Shown here: positions 46,949 through 58,384 of the stretch, piece by piece | Layout of the letters: every line of letters begins with the position of its first letter | How positions within the stretch are numbered: position 1 is the first letter of the stretch | Assembly (NCBI GenBank): GCA_937801655.1 | Contig: CALMWC010000012.1 | Coordinates: forward strand, 1-64,000 | Length of the DNA: 64,000 nt | Source of the DNA: an uncultured Gammaproteobacteria bacterium | GTDB taxonomy: Bacteria > Pseudomonadota > Gammaproteobacteria > Steroidobacterales > UBA11654 | Direction: 5' to 3' | Program-made: the position numbers and the translations under genes | Notes under the pieces: model-generated | Databases searched by the model: none | What the model was told of the DNA's origin: nothing | The model's input: only the letters and a program-made list of their open reading frames with translations

Positions 46949-47446
46949 ATGGATAATTTACTGCCTAAAAATATTACTAATACCATTGATCATTGGATAC
47001 AAAAGTTCCCACAAGGTAAACAGAGATCTGCTATTATTGCCGCTCTTCATGCTGTGCAACACCATAATAATGGTTTCTTGACTAATGATCTATTGAATCA
47101 AGTAGCAGAATACATAAACATTCCTAAAATGAACGTCTATGAGGTGGCTACTTTCTATTCAATGTTTCAAACCCAACCAGTGGGCAAACATGAGATAGCA
47201 GTCTGTAATAATATTTCTTGCATGTTAAGGGGCTCCGATGAAATCATCTCTCATATTGAAAACAAACTAAACATTAGTCTTGGTGAATCAACATCGGATG
47301 ATAATATTTTCTTAAAAAAAGAAGAAGAATGCCTTGCAGCATGTACAGGGGCTCCGATGATGATGGTGGATCATGTCTATATAGAAAATCTGACAATTGA
47401 AAAAGTTGATGAAGTTTTAGAGCGTTTGAAAAAAAATAATGACTGA
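46949..47446 (+). CDS. nuoE: NADH-quinone oxidoreductase subunit E
   Basis: A 165-residue thioredoxin-like [2Fe-2S] subunit of the NADH dehydrogenase module. The four cluster cysteines are in 'AVCNNISCMLRG' and 'EECLAACTGAPMM'. 'VYEVATFYSMF' is conserved. Overlaps nuoF by 8 nt. Confidence 0.96.
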   Translation: MDNLLPKNITNTIDHWIQKFPQGKQRSAIIAALHAVQHHNNGFLTNDLLNQVAEYINIPKMNVYEVATFYSMFQTQPVGKHEIAVCNNISCMLRGSDEIISHIENKLNISLGESTSDDNIFLKKEEECLAACTGAPMMMVDHVYIENLTIEKVDEVLERLKKNND

Positions 47447-48725
47447 AATAAATAAAGTAATATTTTCAAATCATGAGGATGCAGCATCTGCATCAATTGA
47501 AAAATATATTAGTAGTGGTGGCTATAGTGCATGGAAGAAAATTATCCAATCATCCGATCAAACTAAAGCTAGAGAATACATCATCAATGAAGTTAAAGCT
47601 TCTGGTCTAAGAGGCAGAGGAGGAGCTGGATTCCCTACAGGAAAAAAATGGAGCTTTATGCCTAATTCAGGAAAACAACAATACATAGTTTGTAATTCTG
47701 ATGAGAGTGAACCAGGAACATGTCATGATAGAGAAATTTTACAGCGCAACCCACATGCACTTATAGAAGGCATGGCAATTGGGGGTTTTGCTATCAATGC
47801 TACAGTTGGTTATAACTATGTAAGAGGGGAATTCATCGGTGATTGTTACCCTCAGATAGAGAAGTCCTTAGAAGAAGCATATGAATACGGCCTTCTTGGA
47901 AAAAATATACTCAGTTCTAGTATTAACTTTGATTTATACAATTATCTTGGAGCAGGAGCCTACATATGTGGAGAAGAGACAGGCTTACTTGAATCTTTAG
48001 AAGGGAAACAAGGAAAACCAAGATTCAAACCACCATTCCCAGCAAATTATGGTCTCTATGGGGCACCTACAACAGTTAATAACACTCAAACTCTTGCAAC
48101 AATTCCTAAAATTATAGAAAAAGGTGCTGAATGGTACTCATCAATGGGTACTGAAAAATCTCCAGGAACAATAATATTTTCTGTGTCAGGACATATAAAC
48201 AAGCCAGGTAATTATGAGTTACCACTCGGTATATCCTTCAATGAATTGATGGATATTTCTGGTGGTATTATCGATGGCAAGAAACTCAAAGCTGTGATTC
48301 CTGGTGGATCTTCAACAAAAGTTCTCCCTGCAGATATTATCTCCAAATGCACTATGGACTATGAATCACTTGAAGAAGCTGGTTCAGCATTGGGTACTGG
48401 TGCCGTTGTTGTGATGGCTGAGGGTACTTGTATGGTTGAAATGCTCAAACGAATTTCTAGGTTTTATTATGCGGAGAGCTGTGGTCAGTGCACCCCTTGC
48501 AGAGAAGGAACTGGATGGCTTTACCGTATACTTTTACGAATCACTGAAGGACGTGGTCAAGAGACTGATATCAATCTACTAATCGATGTAGCCAATCGAA
48601 TTGAGGGCAATACTATATGTGCTTTTGGTGATGCATCCGCTTGGCCTGTTCAGAGTTTTCTACATCATTACTTTGAAGAATTTGAATTCATGATTAAAAA
48701 TAAAGGTAAATCTAAGGCAGCTTAG
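47439..48725 (+). CDS. nuoF: NADH-quinone oxidoreductase subunit F
   Basis: A 428-residue subunit binding NADH, FMN and cluster N3. FMN/NADH loop 'GLRGRGGAGFPTGKKW', 'NSDESEPGTCHDREI' and cluster ligands 'ESCGQCTPCREGTGW' with a later Cys in 'NTICAFGDA'. Entry point of electrons into complex I. Confidence 0.97.
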   Translation: MTEINKVIFSNHEDAASASIEKYISSGGYSAWKKIIQSSDQTKAREYIINEVKASGLRGRGGAGFPTGKKWSFMPNSGKQQYIVCNSDESEPGTCHDREILQRNPHALIEGMAIGGFAINATVGYNYVRGEFIGDCYPQIEKSLEEAYEYGLLGKNILSSSINFDLYNYLGAGAYICGEETGLLESLEGKQGKPRFKPPFPANYGLYGAPTTVNNTQTLATIPKIIEKGAEWYSSMGTEKSPGTIIFSVSGHINKPGNYELPLGISFNELMDISGGIIDGKKLKAVIPGGSSTKVLPADIISKCTMDYESLEEAGSALGTGAVVVMAEGTCMVEMLKRISRFYYAESCGQCTPCREGTGWLYRILLRITEGRGQETDINLLIDVANRIEGNTICAFGDASAWPVQSFLHHYFEEFEFMIKNKGKSKAA

Positions 48726-48727
48726 TT

Positions 48728-50887
48728 ATGACTGAAAAAAAAGTAAACATTACTATCGACGGTATAGAGCATTCAGTAGAACAAGATCAAATGCTAATTG
48801 AAGTTACTGATCAATTAGGTGTCTATATACCACGTTTTTGTTATCACAAGAAACTATCAATTGCTGCTAATTGTAGGATGTGTCTTGTTGAAGAAGAGCA
48901 TACTAAGAATGCAATACCAGCTTGTGCAACTCCTGTAAGCGAAGGAATGGTGATTAAAACTAAATCGAAAAACTCTCAAACAGCTCAACAAGCTACTATG
49001 GAATTTTTACTTATCAATCATCCTCTTGATTGCCCAATATGCGATCAGGGTGGTGAGTGTGAATTACAAGACCTGGCTTATCTTTATGGTAAGAACAGTT
49101 CAAGGTTTGATATTCAAAAACAAACCAAACCAAATGATAATCTTGGTCCATTAATTTCGACGGATATGTCACGATGCATAATGTGTACGAGATGTGTTCG
49201 CTTTGGAACTGAAGTTGCTGGCCTGCCTGAAATTGGAACCATGGGTAGAGGTGAATCCTCGACCATAAGCACCTTTGTTGAATCATCAATTGACCATGAA
49301 TTATCAGGCAATATCATAGACCTCTGTCCAGTAGGTGCACTCAACAATAAACCATATCGATACACGGATAGAACTTGGGAGTTGGATCAAATTGACAGCA
49401 TATCTCCTCATGATTGTGCCGGTAGCAACATCTATTTACATGTTAAAAATAATCTGATTAAGAGAGTAGTACCAAAAGTAAATGAAAGTATAAATGAAAC
49501 TTGGATCTCTGATCGCGACCGATTTGCTTTTGATGGTATCTACAGTGAAGACAGAGCTAATCATCCTCTTGTAAGAAAAAATAATGAACTGACTCATATT
49601 AGTCAGAATGAAGGAATCAGTATGCTCATAGATAAACTTCAAGCCATAAAAGATAAAAATAGCATTTCAGCCTTAATTTCTCCTGCATCTTCTTTTGAGG
49701 AGCAACTTTTATTTTCTCATCTTATGGCAGAGAATCAAGTCAGCAACATTGATCATCGTGTCAATCAAATTGATTTCTCTGGTGATGCTCTCGACCCATT
49801 GTTTCCATCACTGAATATTCCATTAAATGAAATAAAAGATATGGATTCAATACTTATAATTGGATCAACAATCCGAAAAGAAACTCCCATCATTGCTCAC
49901 TGGATTAAGAAAGCAGCAGATCGTAATTGTGAAATTAATATCATCAATCATTCACTTGATGAATATCATTTTCCTATAGAGAATTACCTACTCAGTGAAA
50001 CCTCACTTATTGCAGAGAATACAGGTCTTATAGTCAAAGCAGCATTGTCACTAATGAATAAAGAATTTCCTGACCACATACTAGAGCATCTGAGTAAACT
50101 TAAAGAACCATCCCCGGCACACATTAAGACCGCTAACTCATTGATAGGTAAAAAATCATTTGTGATATCAGGTTTGGTTGCTAGAAATAACAAATATTAT
50201 TCTCTAATTAGAAGTTATATTGACATTTTATCATCAATGACAGACTCCTCCAGTGGTGAAATTACATTCAGTGCTAACACTGCTGGGGCTTATATTAGTG
50301 GTTGTATTCCTCATCGCTCTTCGTTTGGTAGAACTAAAGATATAGGTTTGAATGCACTTCAAATATCAAATAATAATAATCAAATGCTTATTCTTTACAA
50401 TATAGAACCGGATGATTGCTTATTCAAAGATGAACTATGTAAGGCTATTGAGTCAGCTGAAACACTAGTGGTTTTTACGCCATTTATGAATGATTTTTTT
50501 AATGAGCATGCGGACATTGTAATCCCGATTAAAACTCCTTATGAAACCTGTGGAAGCTTTATTAATGCAACAGGAGTCTTGCAAAGTTTTAATCATGGTC
50601 TAGTGCAACAGAATTCTCTTCAATATAATCAAGACATTCTCTTTGATTCTCTAGATTATGCTAAGGCTGAACCATTGCCTTTTGAAGACATTATTAGCAA
50701 AACACAATTATTTATTGCTGAATCAAAAGCAAACATAAATCCTAATACTGAGTTGCCTTCGATTAATCCTATTGCAGATACCTTAGAGTGTTCGAATAAC
50801 TATAACCTTTACAATATTGATTCTATTGTTAGAAGATCTCAGCCTCTGCAATTGACCAAAGAATCTAAAATAGAACCAGAGTCATAG
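48728..50887 (+). CDS. nuoG: NADH-quinone oxidoreductase subunit G
   Basis: A 719-residue electron-relay subunit. [2Fe-2S] cysteines '[17 protein letters not shown]' and 'PACATP', His-ligated cluster '[17 protein letters not shown]', and [4Fe-4S] '[11 protein letters not shown]' with 'CPVGAL'. A molybdopterin-oxidoreductase-like C-terminal region follows. Shorter than the 908-residue E. coli protein but normal for lineages with separate nuoC and nuoD. Confidence 0.95.
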   Translation: MTEKKVNITIDGIEHSVEQDQMLIEVTDQLGVYIPRFCYHKKLSIAANCRMCLVEEEHTKNAIPACATPVSEGMVIKTKSKNSQTAQQATMEFLLINHPLDCPICDQGGECELQDLAYLYGKNSSRFDIQKQTKPNDNLGPLISTDMSRCIMCTRCVRFGTEVAGLPEIGTMGRGESSTISTFVESSIDHELSGNIIDLCPVGALNNKPYRYTDRTWELDQIDSISPHDCAGSNIYLHVKNNLIKRVVPKVNESINETWISDRDRFAFDGIYSEDRANHPLVRKNNELTHISQNEGISMLIDKLQAIKDKNSISALISPASSFEEQLLFSHLMAENQVSNIDHRVNQIDFSGDALDPLFPSLNIPLNEIKDMDSILIIGSTIRKETPIIAHWIKKAADRNCEINIINHSLDEYHFPIENYLLSETSLIAENTGLIVKAALSLMNKEFPDHILEHLSKLKEPSPAHIKTANSLIGKKSFVISGLVARNNKYYSLIRSYIDILSSMTDSSSGEITFSANTAGAYISGCIPHRSSFGRTKDIGLNALQISNNNNQMLILYNIEPDDCLFKDELCKAIESAETLVVFTPFMNDFFNEHADIVIPIKTPYETCGSFINATGVLQSFNHGLVQQNSLQYNQDILFDSLDYAKAEPLPFEDIISKTQLFIAESKANINPNTELPSINPIADTLECSNNYNLYNIDSIVRRSQPLQLTKESKIEPES

Positions 50888-50889
50888 AA

Positions 50890-51960
50890 ATGAAAGAATT
50901 GATTACATCATTGTTCAGTACTTTAACAGTGCAACAAGTAACGTTAGTCATCTCTATTATAAATATCGTTATTGTCACTGCATCATTAATTCTTTTTGTA
51001 GTTTTTATGGTCTATTTTGAACGAAAAATCATGGGCTATATGCATGCAAGAATCGGTCCAAATAGAGTGGGGCCTAAAGGCATCTTTCAGTCACTTGCTG
51101 ATACCATTAAATTATTGTTTAAAGAAATCATCATTCCTGCAAAAGCAGACCGATTTATGTTTTTACTTGCTCCCTTGCTATTGCTAATACCAGCTATAGC
51201 AGCGTGGGCTGTAGTCCCCATGAACCCAGAGTTTCTTATTGCGGATATCAATGCAGGACTACTATATCTGCTAGCTCTTACTTCGTTTGGTGTTTATGGA
51301 GTGATTCTTGCTGGTTGGGCCTCAAATTCAAAATATGCATTTCTAGGCTCTATGAGAGCAGCAGCTCAAATGGTTGCCTATGAGATAGCAATGGGATTTG
51401 CATTGGTGGGTGTTTTAATGGCGGGTGGCAGCTTGAAGCTAGGAGCAATTGTTGCTGCACAATCAGGAGGCATTCAGAACTGGTTCTTTATACCTCTTTT
51501 CCCATTATTCATTGTCTATTTCATATCAGGAGTTGCTGAAACAAATAGACATCCTTTTGATGTAGCAGAGGGTGAAGCTGAAATCGTTGCTGGTTTTCAT
51601 GTTGAGTATTCGGGTGCTGCTTTTGCTATTTTCTTTCTTGCTGAATACATCAATATGGCTTTGATATCCATACTCACTGCAATCTTTTTTCTGGGTGGTT
51701 GGGAAAGTGTATTTTCTAATATTTCAATATTAGAAAACAGCGTTTTTAGCTTTTTAACCCAACCCAGTATTTTTTGGTTGCTAATTAAAACATTATTCTT
51801 CTTATTTGTATTTGTTTGGCTCAGGGCAACTTTTCCTAGATACAGATACGATCAATTGATGACCTTAGGTTGGAAAGTCTTGATACCAATTACTATTCTA
51901 TGGATTGGTGTTGAATGCATTATGTTTGTGATGGAAGTCGGTCCATGGAGTTCTATATGA
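50890..51960 (+). CDS. nuoH: NADH-quinone oxidoreductase subunit H
   Basis: A 356-residue membrane subunit at the quinone tunnel, about 8 helices. '[30 protein letters not shown]' and '[27 protein letters not shown]' are strongly conserved. Its stop overlaps the nuoI ATG (ATGA). Confidence 0.97.
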   Translation: MKELITSLFSTLTVQQVTLVISIINIVIVTASLILFVVFMVYFERKIMGYMHARIGPNRVGPKGIFQSLADTIKLLFKEIIIPAKADRFMFLLAPLLLLIPAIAAWAVVPMNPEFLIADINAGLLYLLALTSFGVYGVILAGWASNSKYAFLGSMRAAAQMVAYEIAMGFALVGVLMAGGSLKLGAIVAAQSGGIQNWFFIPLFPLFIVYFISGVAETNRHPFDVAEGEAEIVAGFHVEYSGAAFAIFFLAEYINMALISILTAIFFLGGWESVFSNISILENSVFSFLTQPSIFWLLIKTLFFLFVFVWLRATFPRYRYDQLMTLGWKVLIPITILWIGVECIMFVMEVGPWSSI

Positions 51961-52442
51961 ATATTAAGCACATAATCAAAACTCTCTCCATGATTGATTT
52001 AATCAAAGGATTTAACGTTACTTTGAAAGCACTCTTTAGAGAAAAAGTAACTATTCAATACCCAGAAGTTAAAACACCTTTATCCCCAAGATTCAGAGGA
52101 AAACTAGCACTCATGAGATATGACAATGGCGAAGAAAGATGCATTGCTTGCAAACTTTGTTCCGCAGTTTGTCCAGCTCAAGCAATCACAATTGAGTCTG
52201 AAGAAAGAAACGATGGGACCAGAAGAACTACAAAGTTTGAAATTGATGCGTTCAAATGTATTTATTGTGGTTTCTGTGAAGAAGCATGTCCTGTTGATTC
52301 TATCGTCGAGACTGACATCTTTGAGTATCACATGACAGAAAATCATCAGAGAATACAAACCAAAGAAATGTTGCTTGCTACTGGCGATGATTACAAGGAG
52401 CAAATAACTAAGAATAGGGCGAAGGATTCAAAGTATACATAA
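51957..52442 (+). CDS. nuoI: NADH-quinone oxidoreductase subunit I
   Basis: A 161-residue ferredoxin-like subunit carrying clusters N6a and N6b: '[16 protein letters not shown]' and '[16 protein letters not shown]'. I start it at ATG 51957, overlapping nuoH by 4 nt; the upstream ATG in the ORF track (51915) lies inside nuoH. Stop overlaps the nuoJ start by one base. Confidence 0.96.
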   Translation: MNIKHIIKTLSMIDLIKGFNVTLKALFREKVTIQYPEVKTPLSPRFRGKLALMRYDNGEERCIACKLCSAVCPAQAITIESEERNDGTRRTTKFEIDAFKCIYCGFCEEACPVDSIVETDIFEYHMTENHQRIQTKEMLLATGDDYKEQITKNRAKDSKYT

Positions 52443-53041
52443 TGCTAAATGAAATAATATTCTATACTTTTTCTTCTATTTTAATCTGTGCAGCATTGGG
52501 CGTTATTCTTTTTAGAAATCCAGTATATTCAGCAGTTTCATTAATACTAAGTTTTATTACCAGTGCTTTTCTTTGGTTTTTATTGGAATCTGAGTTCTTA
52601 GCTCTTATTTTGATATTAGTTTATGTGGGTGCCGTCATGGTATTGTTTTTGTTTGTCATCATGATGCTTAACATTAATGAACAAAAAGCAAACTCAAAAT
52701 TCAATACAATCGCACCAATAGCACTGTTAATTGGACTGGTCATACTAGCTGAAATGATTACTCTTATTTGGATGAAATCTACTCAATTCAAAGAAACAAT
52801 AACTATAATTGCTGCTCCATCTTCTGAAAATAATACTCTTGAACTTGGAAAGTTACTTTTCTCTGAATACATTTATCCTTTTGAGATTGCTGGTTTTATC
52901 CTTTTACTCGGTATTATCATTTCTATTTCATTGACGCTTAGGACAAAAAAAGGTAAAAAAACGCAAATTATTTCAAAACAAATTGATATTGATCCCAGTA
53001 AAAGAGTTCAATTAGTTGACTTAGAGAGAGGAAAAAATTAG
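52442..53041 (+). CDS. nuoJ: NADH-quinone oxidoreductase subunit J
   Basis: A 199-residue membrane subunit with five helices. 'NPVYSAVSLILSFITSAFLWFLL' and 'ALILILVYVGAVMVLFLFVIMML' are the conserved helices. A charged C-terminal tail ends 'QLVDLERGKN'. Abuts nuoK with no gap. Confidence 0.95.
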   Translation: MLNEIIFYTFSSILICAALGVILFRNPVYSAVSLILSFITSAFLWFLLESEFLALILILVYVGAVMVLFLFVIMMLNINEQKANSKFNTIAPIALLIGLVILAEMITLIWMKSTQFKETITIIAAPSSENNTLELGKLLFSEYIYPFEIAGFILLLGIIISISLTLRTKKGKKTQIISKQIDIDPSKRVQLVDLERGKN

Positions 53042-53347
53042 ATGATAACTCTGCAATCTTATCTAACACTCTCAGCTATTTTGTTTGCTATTGGAATTAT
53101 TGGAATCATCATTAATAGAAAAAATATCATCATTATCCTAATGTGCTCAGAACTAATATTATTGGCTGTCAATTTCAATTTTGTAGCTTTTTCTTATTTC
53201 AATCAAGATTATACAGGACAAATATTTGTGTTCTTTATCTTAACAGTAGCAGCTGCAGAAGCAGCAATAGGATTAGCAATTTTGGTTACACTTTATCGGA
53301 ACAATGGATCAATTGATGTTCAGAATTTAACTGCCTTAAAAGAATAA
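53042..53347 (+). CDS. nuoK: NADH-quinone oxidoreductase subunit K
   Basis: A 101-residue, three-helix proton-channel subunit (MnhC-like). '[22 protein letters not shown]' and '[18 protein letters not shown]' hold the two conserved glutamates in helices. Between nuoJ and nuoL. Confidence 0.95.
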   Translation: MITLQSYLTLSAILFAIGIIGIIINRKNIIIILMCSELILLAVNFNFVAFSYFNQDYTGQIFVFFILTVAAAEAAIGLAILVTLYRNNGSIDVQNLTALKE

Positions 53348-53349
53348 AT

Positions 53350-55299
53350 ATGTATCAACTGAGTTTAATGGCTTTATTATCACCTCTATGCGGTGCTCTA
53401 TTAGCTGCTGTATTTGGCAAATCTCTAGGTAAATGGTTTACAAACTCTGTCACCATCCTTGGTGTCCTGATCTCATTGGGTGTATCAACTTTATTATTAA
53501 GTATTTTGATTGAGGACCCATCACAAGTTCTCAATCAATCTATTTACTCCTGGATGAAAATAGGTGAATTGGAGTTTCAATTAGGCTTCTTAATAGATAA
53601 CTTAACAGCCAGCATGATGTTTGTTGTTACTTTTGTCTCATTAATGGTTCATATTTACAGCATAGGCTACATGAAAGATGATCCGGGTTACCATAGATTT
53701 TTCTCCTACATCTCTTTATTTACTTTCTCTATGCTCTCTTTGTTGATGGCTAATAACTTTTTACAACTTTTCTTTGGTTGGGAAGCTGTGGGTGTTATGT
53801 CTTATCTCTTGATTGGTTTCTGGTATACCAAAGCATCGGCAATTAAAGCAAACTTTAAAGCTTTTATTATTAATAGAGTGGGAGACTTTAGTCTTTTATT
53901 GGGTATTGCATTACTGTTTGCTAATTTAGGTACACTCGATTACATCTCTATATTCAAATCAGCTGAATCTTTATCCAATACCTCTATTTCAATATCGAGT
54001 TCTTTAAATGTTTCAGTAATAACTCTATCTTGCATTCTTCTATTCGGTGGTGCGATGGGTAAATCAGCACAAATGCCATTGCATGTTTGGCTGCCAGATT
54101 CCATGGAAGGTCCCACACCTATATCTGCTTTGATACATGCAGCAACTATGGTAACAGCTGGTGTCTTTATGTTAGCGAGAATGTCGCCATTATATGAATT
54201 ATCCACCTCAGCTTTATCTTTTGTCTTGATCATAGGAGCAACGACAGCATTATTTACAGGTTTTCTTGGATTAGTTCAAAATGATATCAAGCGAGTAATC
54301 GCCTATTCAACATTGTCTCAGTTGGGGTATATGATAGTTGCTGCTGGAGTTTCTGCATACTCAGCAAGTCTCTTTCACCTAATGACTCATGCTTTCTTCA
54401 AAGCCTTATTATTCTTAGCAGCTGGTTCAGTCATAGTGGCCTTGCATCATCAACAAGACATTAGGAAGATGGGAGGATTATATCGTCATCTACCATTCAC
54501 CTATGCAACCAGTGTTATAGGAACACTTGCTTTAATTGGATTCCCCGGTTTTTCAGGTTTCTTTTCTAAAGACGCACTCATTGAAGCAGTTCATTTTTCT
54601 AATATATTTGGATCAGATTATGCATACTTTGCAGTTTTAGTCGGGGTATTTGTAACTGCATTGTACTCGTTCAGATTACTTTTTATTGTCTTCCATGGTG
54701 AGGATAAATTTAAAAATAATCCTGTGAAAGAACCATCAATTTCAATAGTGATACCGCTTATCTTATTAGCGATACCATCTGCATTAATTGCATGGCCAAC
54801 CATTGGACCCATGGTGTTTGGTGATTTTTTCACCAACTCAATAATGCAACCTTCTGCTTATGATTTATTTGGATTTCAGTTTACAAATCCTATAAATTTT
54901 TTATTTCATGCACTCAAAAGTCCTGTTGTTTATATAGCTGGTTTTGGCTTTATCACAGCATTTTACCTCTACATAATTAAACCTGACTTACCTCAAAAAA
55001 TATCAGAATTCTTGAGACCCATACACAATCTTTTGTTAGAGAGATATTATTTTGATTATCTGATTGAACAAGGTATAGGGCAATCTTTCAAAAAAATTGG
55101 TAATGTCTTTTGGACATTGGGTGATATTAGAATTATTGACGATACCTTGGTTAATGGGATTGGAAGAAACATTCATACCATTTCCTCAAAATTTAAAAAA
55201 ATTCAATCGGGGTATATCTATCACTATGCTTTTATGATGATTCTCTCTTTATCTCTATTCCTAGGCTGGGTCATCTTTATTACTATTGAGCCTTCATAA
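53350..55299 (+). CDS. nuoL: NADH-quinone oxidoreductase subunit L
   Basis: A 649-residue antiporter-like subunit, the distal proton pump with a long lateral helix at its C-terminus. Conserved 'NNFLQLFFGWEAVGVMSYLLIGFW', 'GKSAQMPLHVWLPDSMEGPTPISALIHAATMV' and 'AYSTLSQLGYM' regions. Overlaps nuoM by one base. Confidence 0.96.
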   Translation: MYQLSLMALLSPLCGALLAAVFGKSLGKWFTNSVTILGVLISLGVSTLLLSILIEDPSQVLNQSIYSWMKIGELEFQLGFLIDNLTASMMFVVTFVSLMVHIYSIGYMKDDPGYHRFFSYISLFTFSMLSLLMANNFLQLFFGWEAVGVMSYLLIGFWYTKASAIKANFKAFIINRVGDFSLLLGIALLFANLGTLDYISIFKSAESLSNTSISISSSLNVSVITLSCILLFGGAMGKSAQMPLHVWLPDSMEGPTPISALIHAATMVTAGVFMLARMSPLYELSTSALSFVLIIGATTALFTGFLGLVQNDIKRVIAYSTLSQLGYMIVAAGVSAYSASLFHLMTHAFFKALLFLAAGSVIVALHHQQDIRKMGGLYRHLPFTYATSVIGTLALIGFPGFSGFFSKDALIEAVHFSNIFGSDYAYFAVLVGVFVTALYSFRLLFIVFHGEDKFKNNPVKEPSISIVIPLILLAIPSALIAWPTIGPMVFGDFFTNSIMQPSAYDLFGFQFTNPINFLFHALKSPVVYIAGFGFITAFYLYIIKPDLPQKISEFLRPIHNLLLERYYFDYLIEQGIGQSFKKIGNVFWTLGDIRIIDDTLVNGIGRNIHTISSKFKKIQSGYIYHYAFMMILSLSLFLGWVIFITIEPS

Positions 55300-56798
55300 T
55301 GTTACTGAATACAATCATTATACTTCCATTTATTGCCTCTTTATTAATTGGATTGCTTGGAAAAGATTACCTAAGACTCAACTACTTTATAGCGTTATCT
55401 TCATCAGTAATTTTATTTTTACTATCACTCTATCTTCTCTATCTTTTTGATCCTCTATCTAACGAATATCAATTCCAAACACAAATCAATTGGATTACTC
55501 AGTTTAATATTCAGTATTATATTGGTATTGATGGTATCTCTTTACCCTTAATACTCTTAACTACTTTTATAACGCCTTTAGTTATAATGACTTCCAATAC
55601 TTCTCAGAAAAAGAATTTACATCAATATTTAGCTGCTTTTCTCATTCTTGAGTCACTCATGATTGGTGTTTTTTCATCATTGGATGCTTTTCTCTTTTAC
55701 ATCTTCTGGGAGGCAATGCTAATACCAATGTTTATTATCATCGGTGTTTGGGGTGGTACAAATAGGATCTATGCCACAGTTAAATTCTTCTTATACACCT
55801 TTCTAGGATCCGTATTTATGTTACTGGCATTGATTTATTTGCACTTTAAAACTGGTAGCTATGCCATAAATGATTTTTATAATGCTGACTTATCATTGAA
55901 TGAACAAATTATTATATTTCTAGCATTTTTATTTGCCTTTGGAGTCAAGATCCCAATGTGGCCAGTGCATACATGGCTCCCCGATGCACATGTTGAAGCT
56001 CCAACCGGTGGCTCGGTGATTCTGGCTGCTATCCTATTAAAAATGGGTGGTTATGGATTTTTAAGATTTTCTCTACCCATTGCAACTGAAGGTGCTGTCT
56101 ACCTTTCAGGATTCATGATAGTACTATCCTTAATAGCAATCATCTATATTGGTATGGTTGCTATAGCTCAAAATGATATGAAGAAATTAATTGCTTACTC
56201 ATCCATTTCTCATATGGGTTTTGTGACTCTAGGGTGTTTTGTTTATTTATATTCCAGTAATGATAGCCTCAATCTAGAAACAACCAATCTTGCAATCAAT
56301 GGAGCAATGATTCAAATGATTTCACATGGGTTAATATCTGCTGCATTGTTCCTATGCATAGGTGTTATGTATGATCGATTACATACAAGAAAAATATCAG
56401 ACTATGGTGGTGTGATTACTGTTATGCCGAAATTTGGGGCATTAATGGTATTCTTTGCTCTATCAAATGCTGCCCTACCTGGGACATCGGGTTTCGTTGG
56501 TGAATTTATTATTATACTTGCTTCGTTTAAAATCAATGCTTGGATTGCAATGATGGCTGCGACAACATTAGTAATAGGAGCATTCTATACATTATGGATG
56601 TTAAAAAGAGTCATTTTTGGAACGGTGGTTAATGAAAAAATAAACAGTCTTAAAGAAATTACTTTTATAGAATCCTTGCCTTTATGCTTATTAGCAACAT
56701 CAATATTGGCTATAGGATTATGGCCAGGTCCTCTGTTTGATTTAATGTCTAATAGCATCAATGCATTGTCTGAATTTATATTATCCAAAGCATCATGA
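55299..56798 (+). CDS. nuoM: NADH-quinone oxidoreductase subunit M
   Basis: A 499-residue antiporter-like proton-pumping subunit. 'LFYIFWEAMLIPMFIIIGVWGG' with the key Glu, and 'VKIPMWPVHTWLPDAHVEAPTGGSVILA' are conserved. Overlaps nuoN by 4 nt. Confidence 0.96.
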   Translation: MLLNTIIILPFIASLLIGLLGKDYLRLNYFIALSSSVILFLLSLYLLYLFDPLSNEYQFQTQINWITQFNIQYYIGIDGISLPLILLTTFITPLVIMTSNTSQKKNLHQYLAAFLILESLMIGVFSSLDAFLFYIFWEAMLIPMFIIIGVWGGTNRIYATVKFFLYTFLGSVFMLLALIYLHFKTGSYAINDFYNADLSLNEQIIIFLAFLFAFGVKIPMWPVHTWLPDAHVEAPTGGSVILAAILLKMGGYGFLRFSLPIATEGAVYLSGFMIVLSLIAIIYIGMVAIAQNDMKKLIAYSSISHMGFVTLGCFVYLYSSNDSLNLETTNLAINGAMIQMISHGLISAALFLCIGVMYDRLHTRKISDYGGVITVMPKFGALMVFFALSNAALPGTSGFVGEFIIILASFKINAWIAMMAATTLVIGAFYTLWMLKRVIFGTVVNEKINSLKEITFIESLPLCLLATSILAIGLWPGPLFDLMSNSINALSEFILSKAS

Positions 56799-58222
56799 AC
56801 ATTACTGAACTAAAATACTTAGCCCCTGAAATAATTATTGCATCTGGAATTTGTGTTCTGGTTTTAATTAAAAGTTTTCATCGTTTAAGATCAATAAATT
56901 TATTGTCAGTATTAATAGGGACTCTAACTCCATTAATAGCCCTATTATCAATGGTTTTTATTTTTAATAACCCATATGAAATAATCTTAAATGGCCAGGT
57001 GGTAATAGACACTCTAGGTTCTGGACTAAAGATTACCGCATATGGTCTCTGTGCATTGATTGTTTTAGCTACAAATATTAATCAAATTAATAATAAAAGT
57101 GAGTTAATACTAATCGAGCTCTTCGCTCTATTAGGAATCTCAATTCTTTGTTCAGCATCAAACCTATTAGTCATTTATCTTGGTCTTGAAACACTAGCAT
57201 TGTCTTTATATGGACTTGTTGCCTCAAACAGAAAGTCTGTTAAATCTTCTGAAGCAGCTATGAAATACTTCGTACTTGGGTCTATTGCATCTGGATTGTT
57301 TTTATATGGTATTTCATTAATTTATGGATTATATGGAAGCATTAATATTTTAGATTTTAACAATCTTTCAGTAGATACTTCTATAGAGCTTCAAATTGCT
57401 ATTGGTTTTATTATCTGTGGAATTGTTTTTAAGTTTGGAGCTTTTCCATTTCATAGTTGGGTTCCAGACTCATACCAAGGTTCCACTAACTCCGTTGCTC
57501 TTTTTATCTCAACGGTACCAAAAATCGGTGCCTTTGCTTTACTCTATAGATTATTAATAGATTCTTTTTACTCACTATCATCTTTATGGTCTTCGTTTTT
57601 GTTAGTAATTGGTATTGCATCGCTGATCTATGGAAATATAGTCGCATTGAGTCAAAACCAAATTAGAAGATTGTTAGGCTATTCAGCTATTGGACATATA
57701 GGATTTATTCTTATAGCCATTTCAGCTATCAATCAGACAGCCATTGAATCTTCTCTATTGTATTTACTTATATACGTAATCATGACACTAGCTACATTCA
57801 TAGCACTAGAGTTATTGTCATCAGAGAACAAATCAATTGATACTATAAATGATTTAAAAGGATTAAATAATAGCCATCCTTGGGTTGCTCTAATGTTGTT
57901 ATTTTGTATGTTTAGTATGATAGGTATACCACCATTCATAGGCTTCTATGCCAAGTGGATTGTTCTTTCCACACTCCTAAAGATGGATATGATCTACACA
58001 GCTATAATTGCAATTATAATAACTGTAATAGCAGCTTATTATTATTTAAGAATTGTCTGGTATATGTACTTTGAAAAATCGGATATACCACTAATGAAAG
58101 ACACATCTACTATAATTCAAAAATCACTATTTTTTACAATTGGTTCTTCATTATTATTATTAGGATTAATTCCAGAGACACTAATTTCCCTTATTGGTCG
58201 ATTATTTAATCAAATATATTGA
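56795..58222 (+). CDS. nuoN: NADH-quinone oxidoreductase subunit N
   Basis: A 475-residue antiporter-like proton-pumping subunit and last gene of the 14-gene operon. 'LLVIYLGLETLALSLYGLVA', 'KFGAFPFHSWVPDSYQGSTNSVALFIS' and 'GYSAIGHIGFILIA' are conserved. About 40 nt of AT-rich sequence separates it from the initiator tRNA; no terminator is evident. Confidence 0.96.
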   Translation: MNITELKYLAPEIIIASGICVLVLIKSFHRLRSINLLSVLIGTLTPLIALLSMVFIFNNPYEIILNGQVVIDTLGSGLKITAYGLCALIVLATNINQINNKSELILIELFALLGISILCSASNLLVIYLGLETLALSLYGLVASNRKSVKSSEAAMKYFVLGSIASGLFLYGISLIYGLYGSINILDFNNLSVDTSIELQIAIGFIICGIVFKFGAFPFHSWVPDSYQGSTNSVALFISTVPKIGAFALLYRLLIDSFYSLSSLWSSFLLVIGIASLIYGNIVALSQNQIRRLLGYSAIGHIGFILIAISAINQTAIESSLLYLLIYVIMTLATFIALELLSSENKSIDTINDLKGLNNSHPWVALMLLFCMFSMIGIPPFIGFYAKWIVLSTLLKMDMIYTAIIAIIITVIAAYYYLRIVWYMYFEKSDIPLMKDTSTIIQKSLFFTIGSSLLLLGLIPETLISLIGRLFNQIY

Positions 58223-58261
58223 TAGATTAGACAAAAACCATTAGTATCATCTTCCAACAGA

Positions 58262-58338
58262 TGCGGGGTGGAGCAGTCTGGCAGCTCGTCGGGCTCATAA
58301 CCCGAAGGTCGCAGGTTCAAATCCTGCCCCCGCTACCA
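58262..58338 (+). tRNA. Initiator tRNA-fMet (CAT)
   Basis: 77-nt tRNA. Initiator features: positions 1 and 72 are mismatched (T1, T72), followed by G2-C71, C3-G70, G4-C69, and three G-C pairs stack below the anticodon loop (GGGCTCATAACCC). T-arm CAGGTTCAAATCCTG. CCA is encoded. Same place as metY before rimP-nusA in E. coli. Confidence 0.97.
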
Positions 58339-58349
58339 AATTTTTGGTT

Positions 58350-58377
58350 AGGCCCCATCTGGGGTTTTTTTATTTTT
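58350..58377 (+). terminator. Terminator/attenuator between tRNA-fMet and rimP
   Basis: CCCC-ATCT-GGGG stem, extended by G-T pairs, followed by seven T. It ends about 8 nt before the rimP ATG. It can terminate the tRNA transcript; partial read-through would feed the rimP-nusA-infB operon, as known for the E. coli metY-nusA operon. Confidence 0.7.
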
Positions 58378-58384
58378 AGGTGTT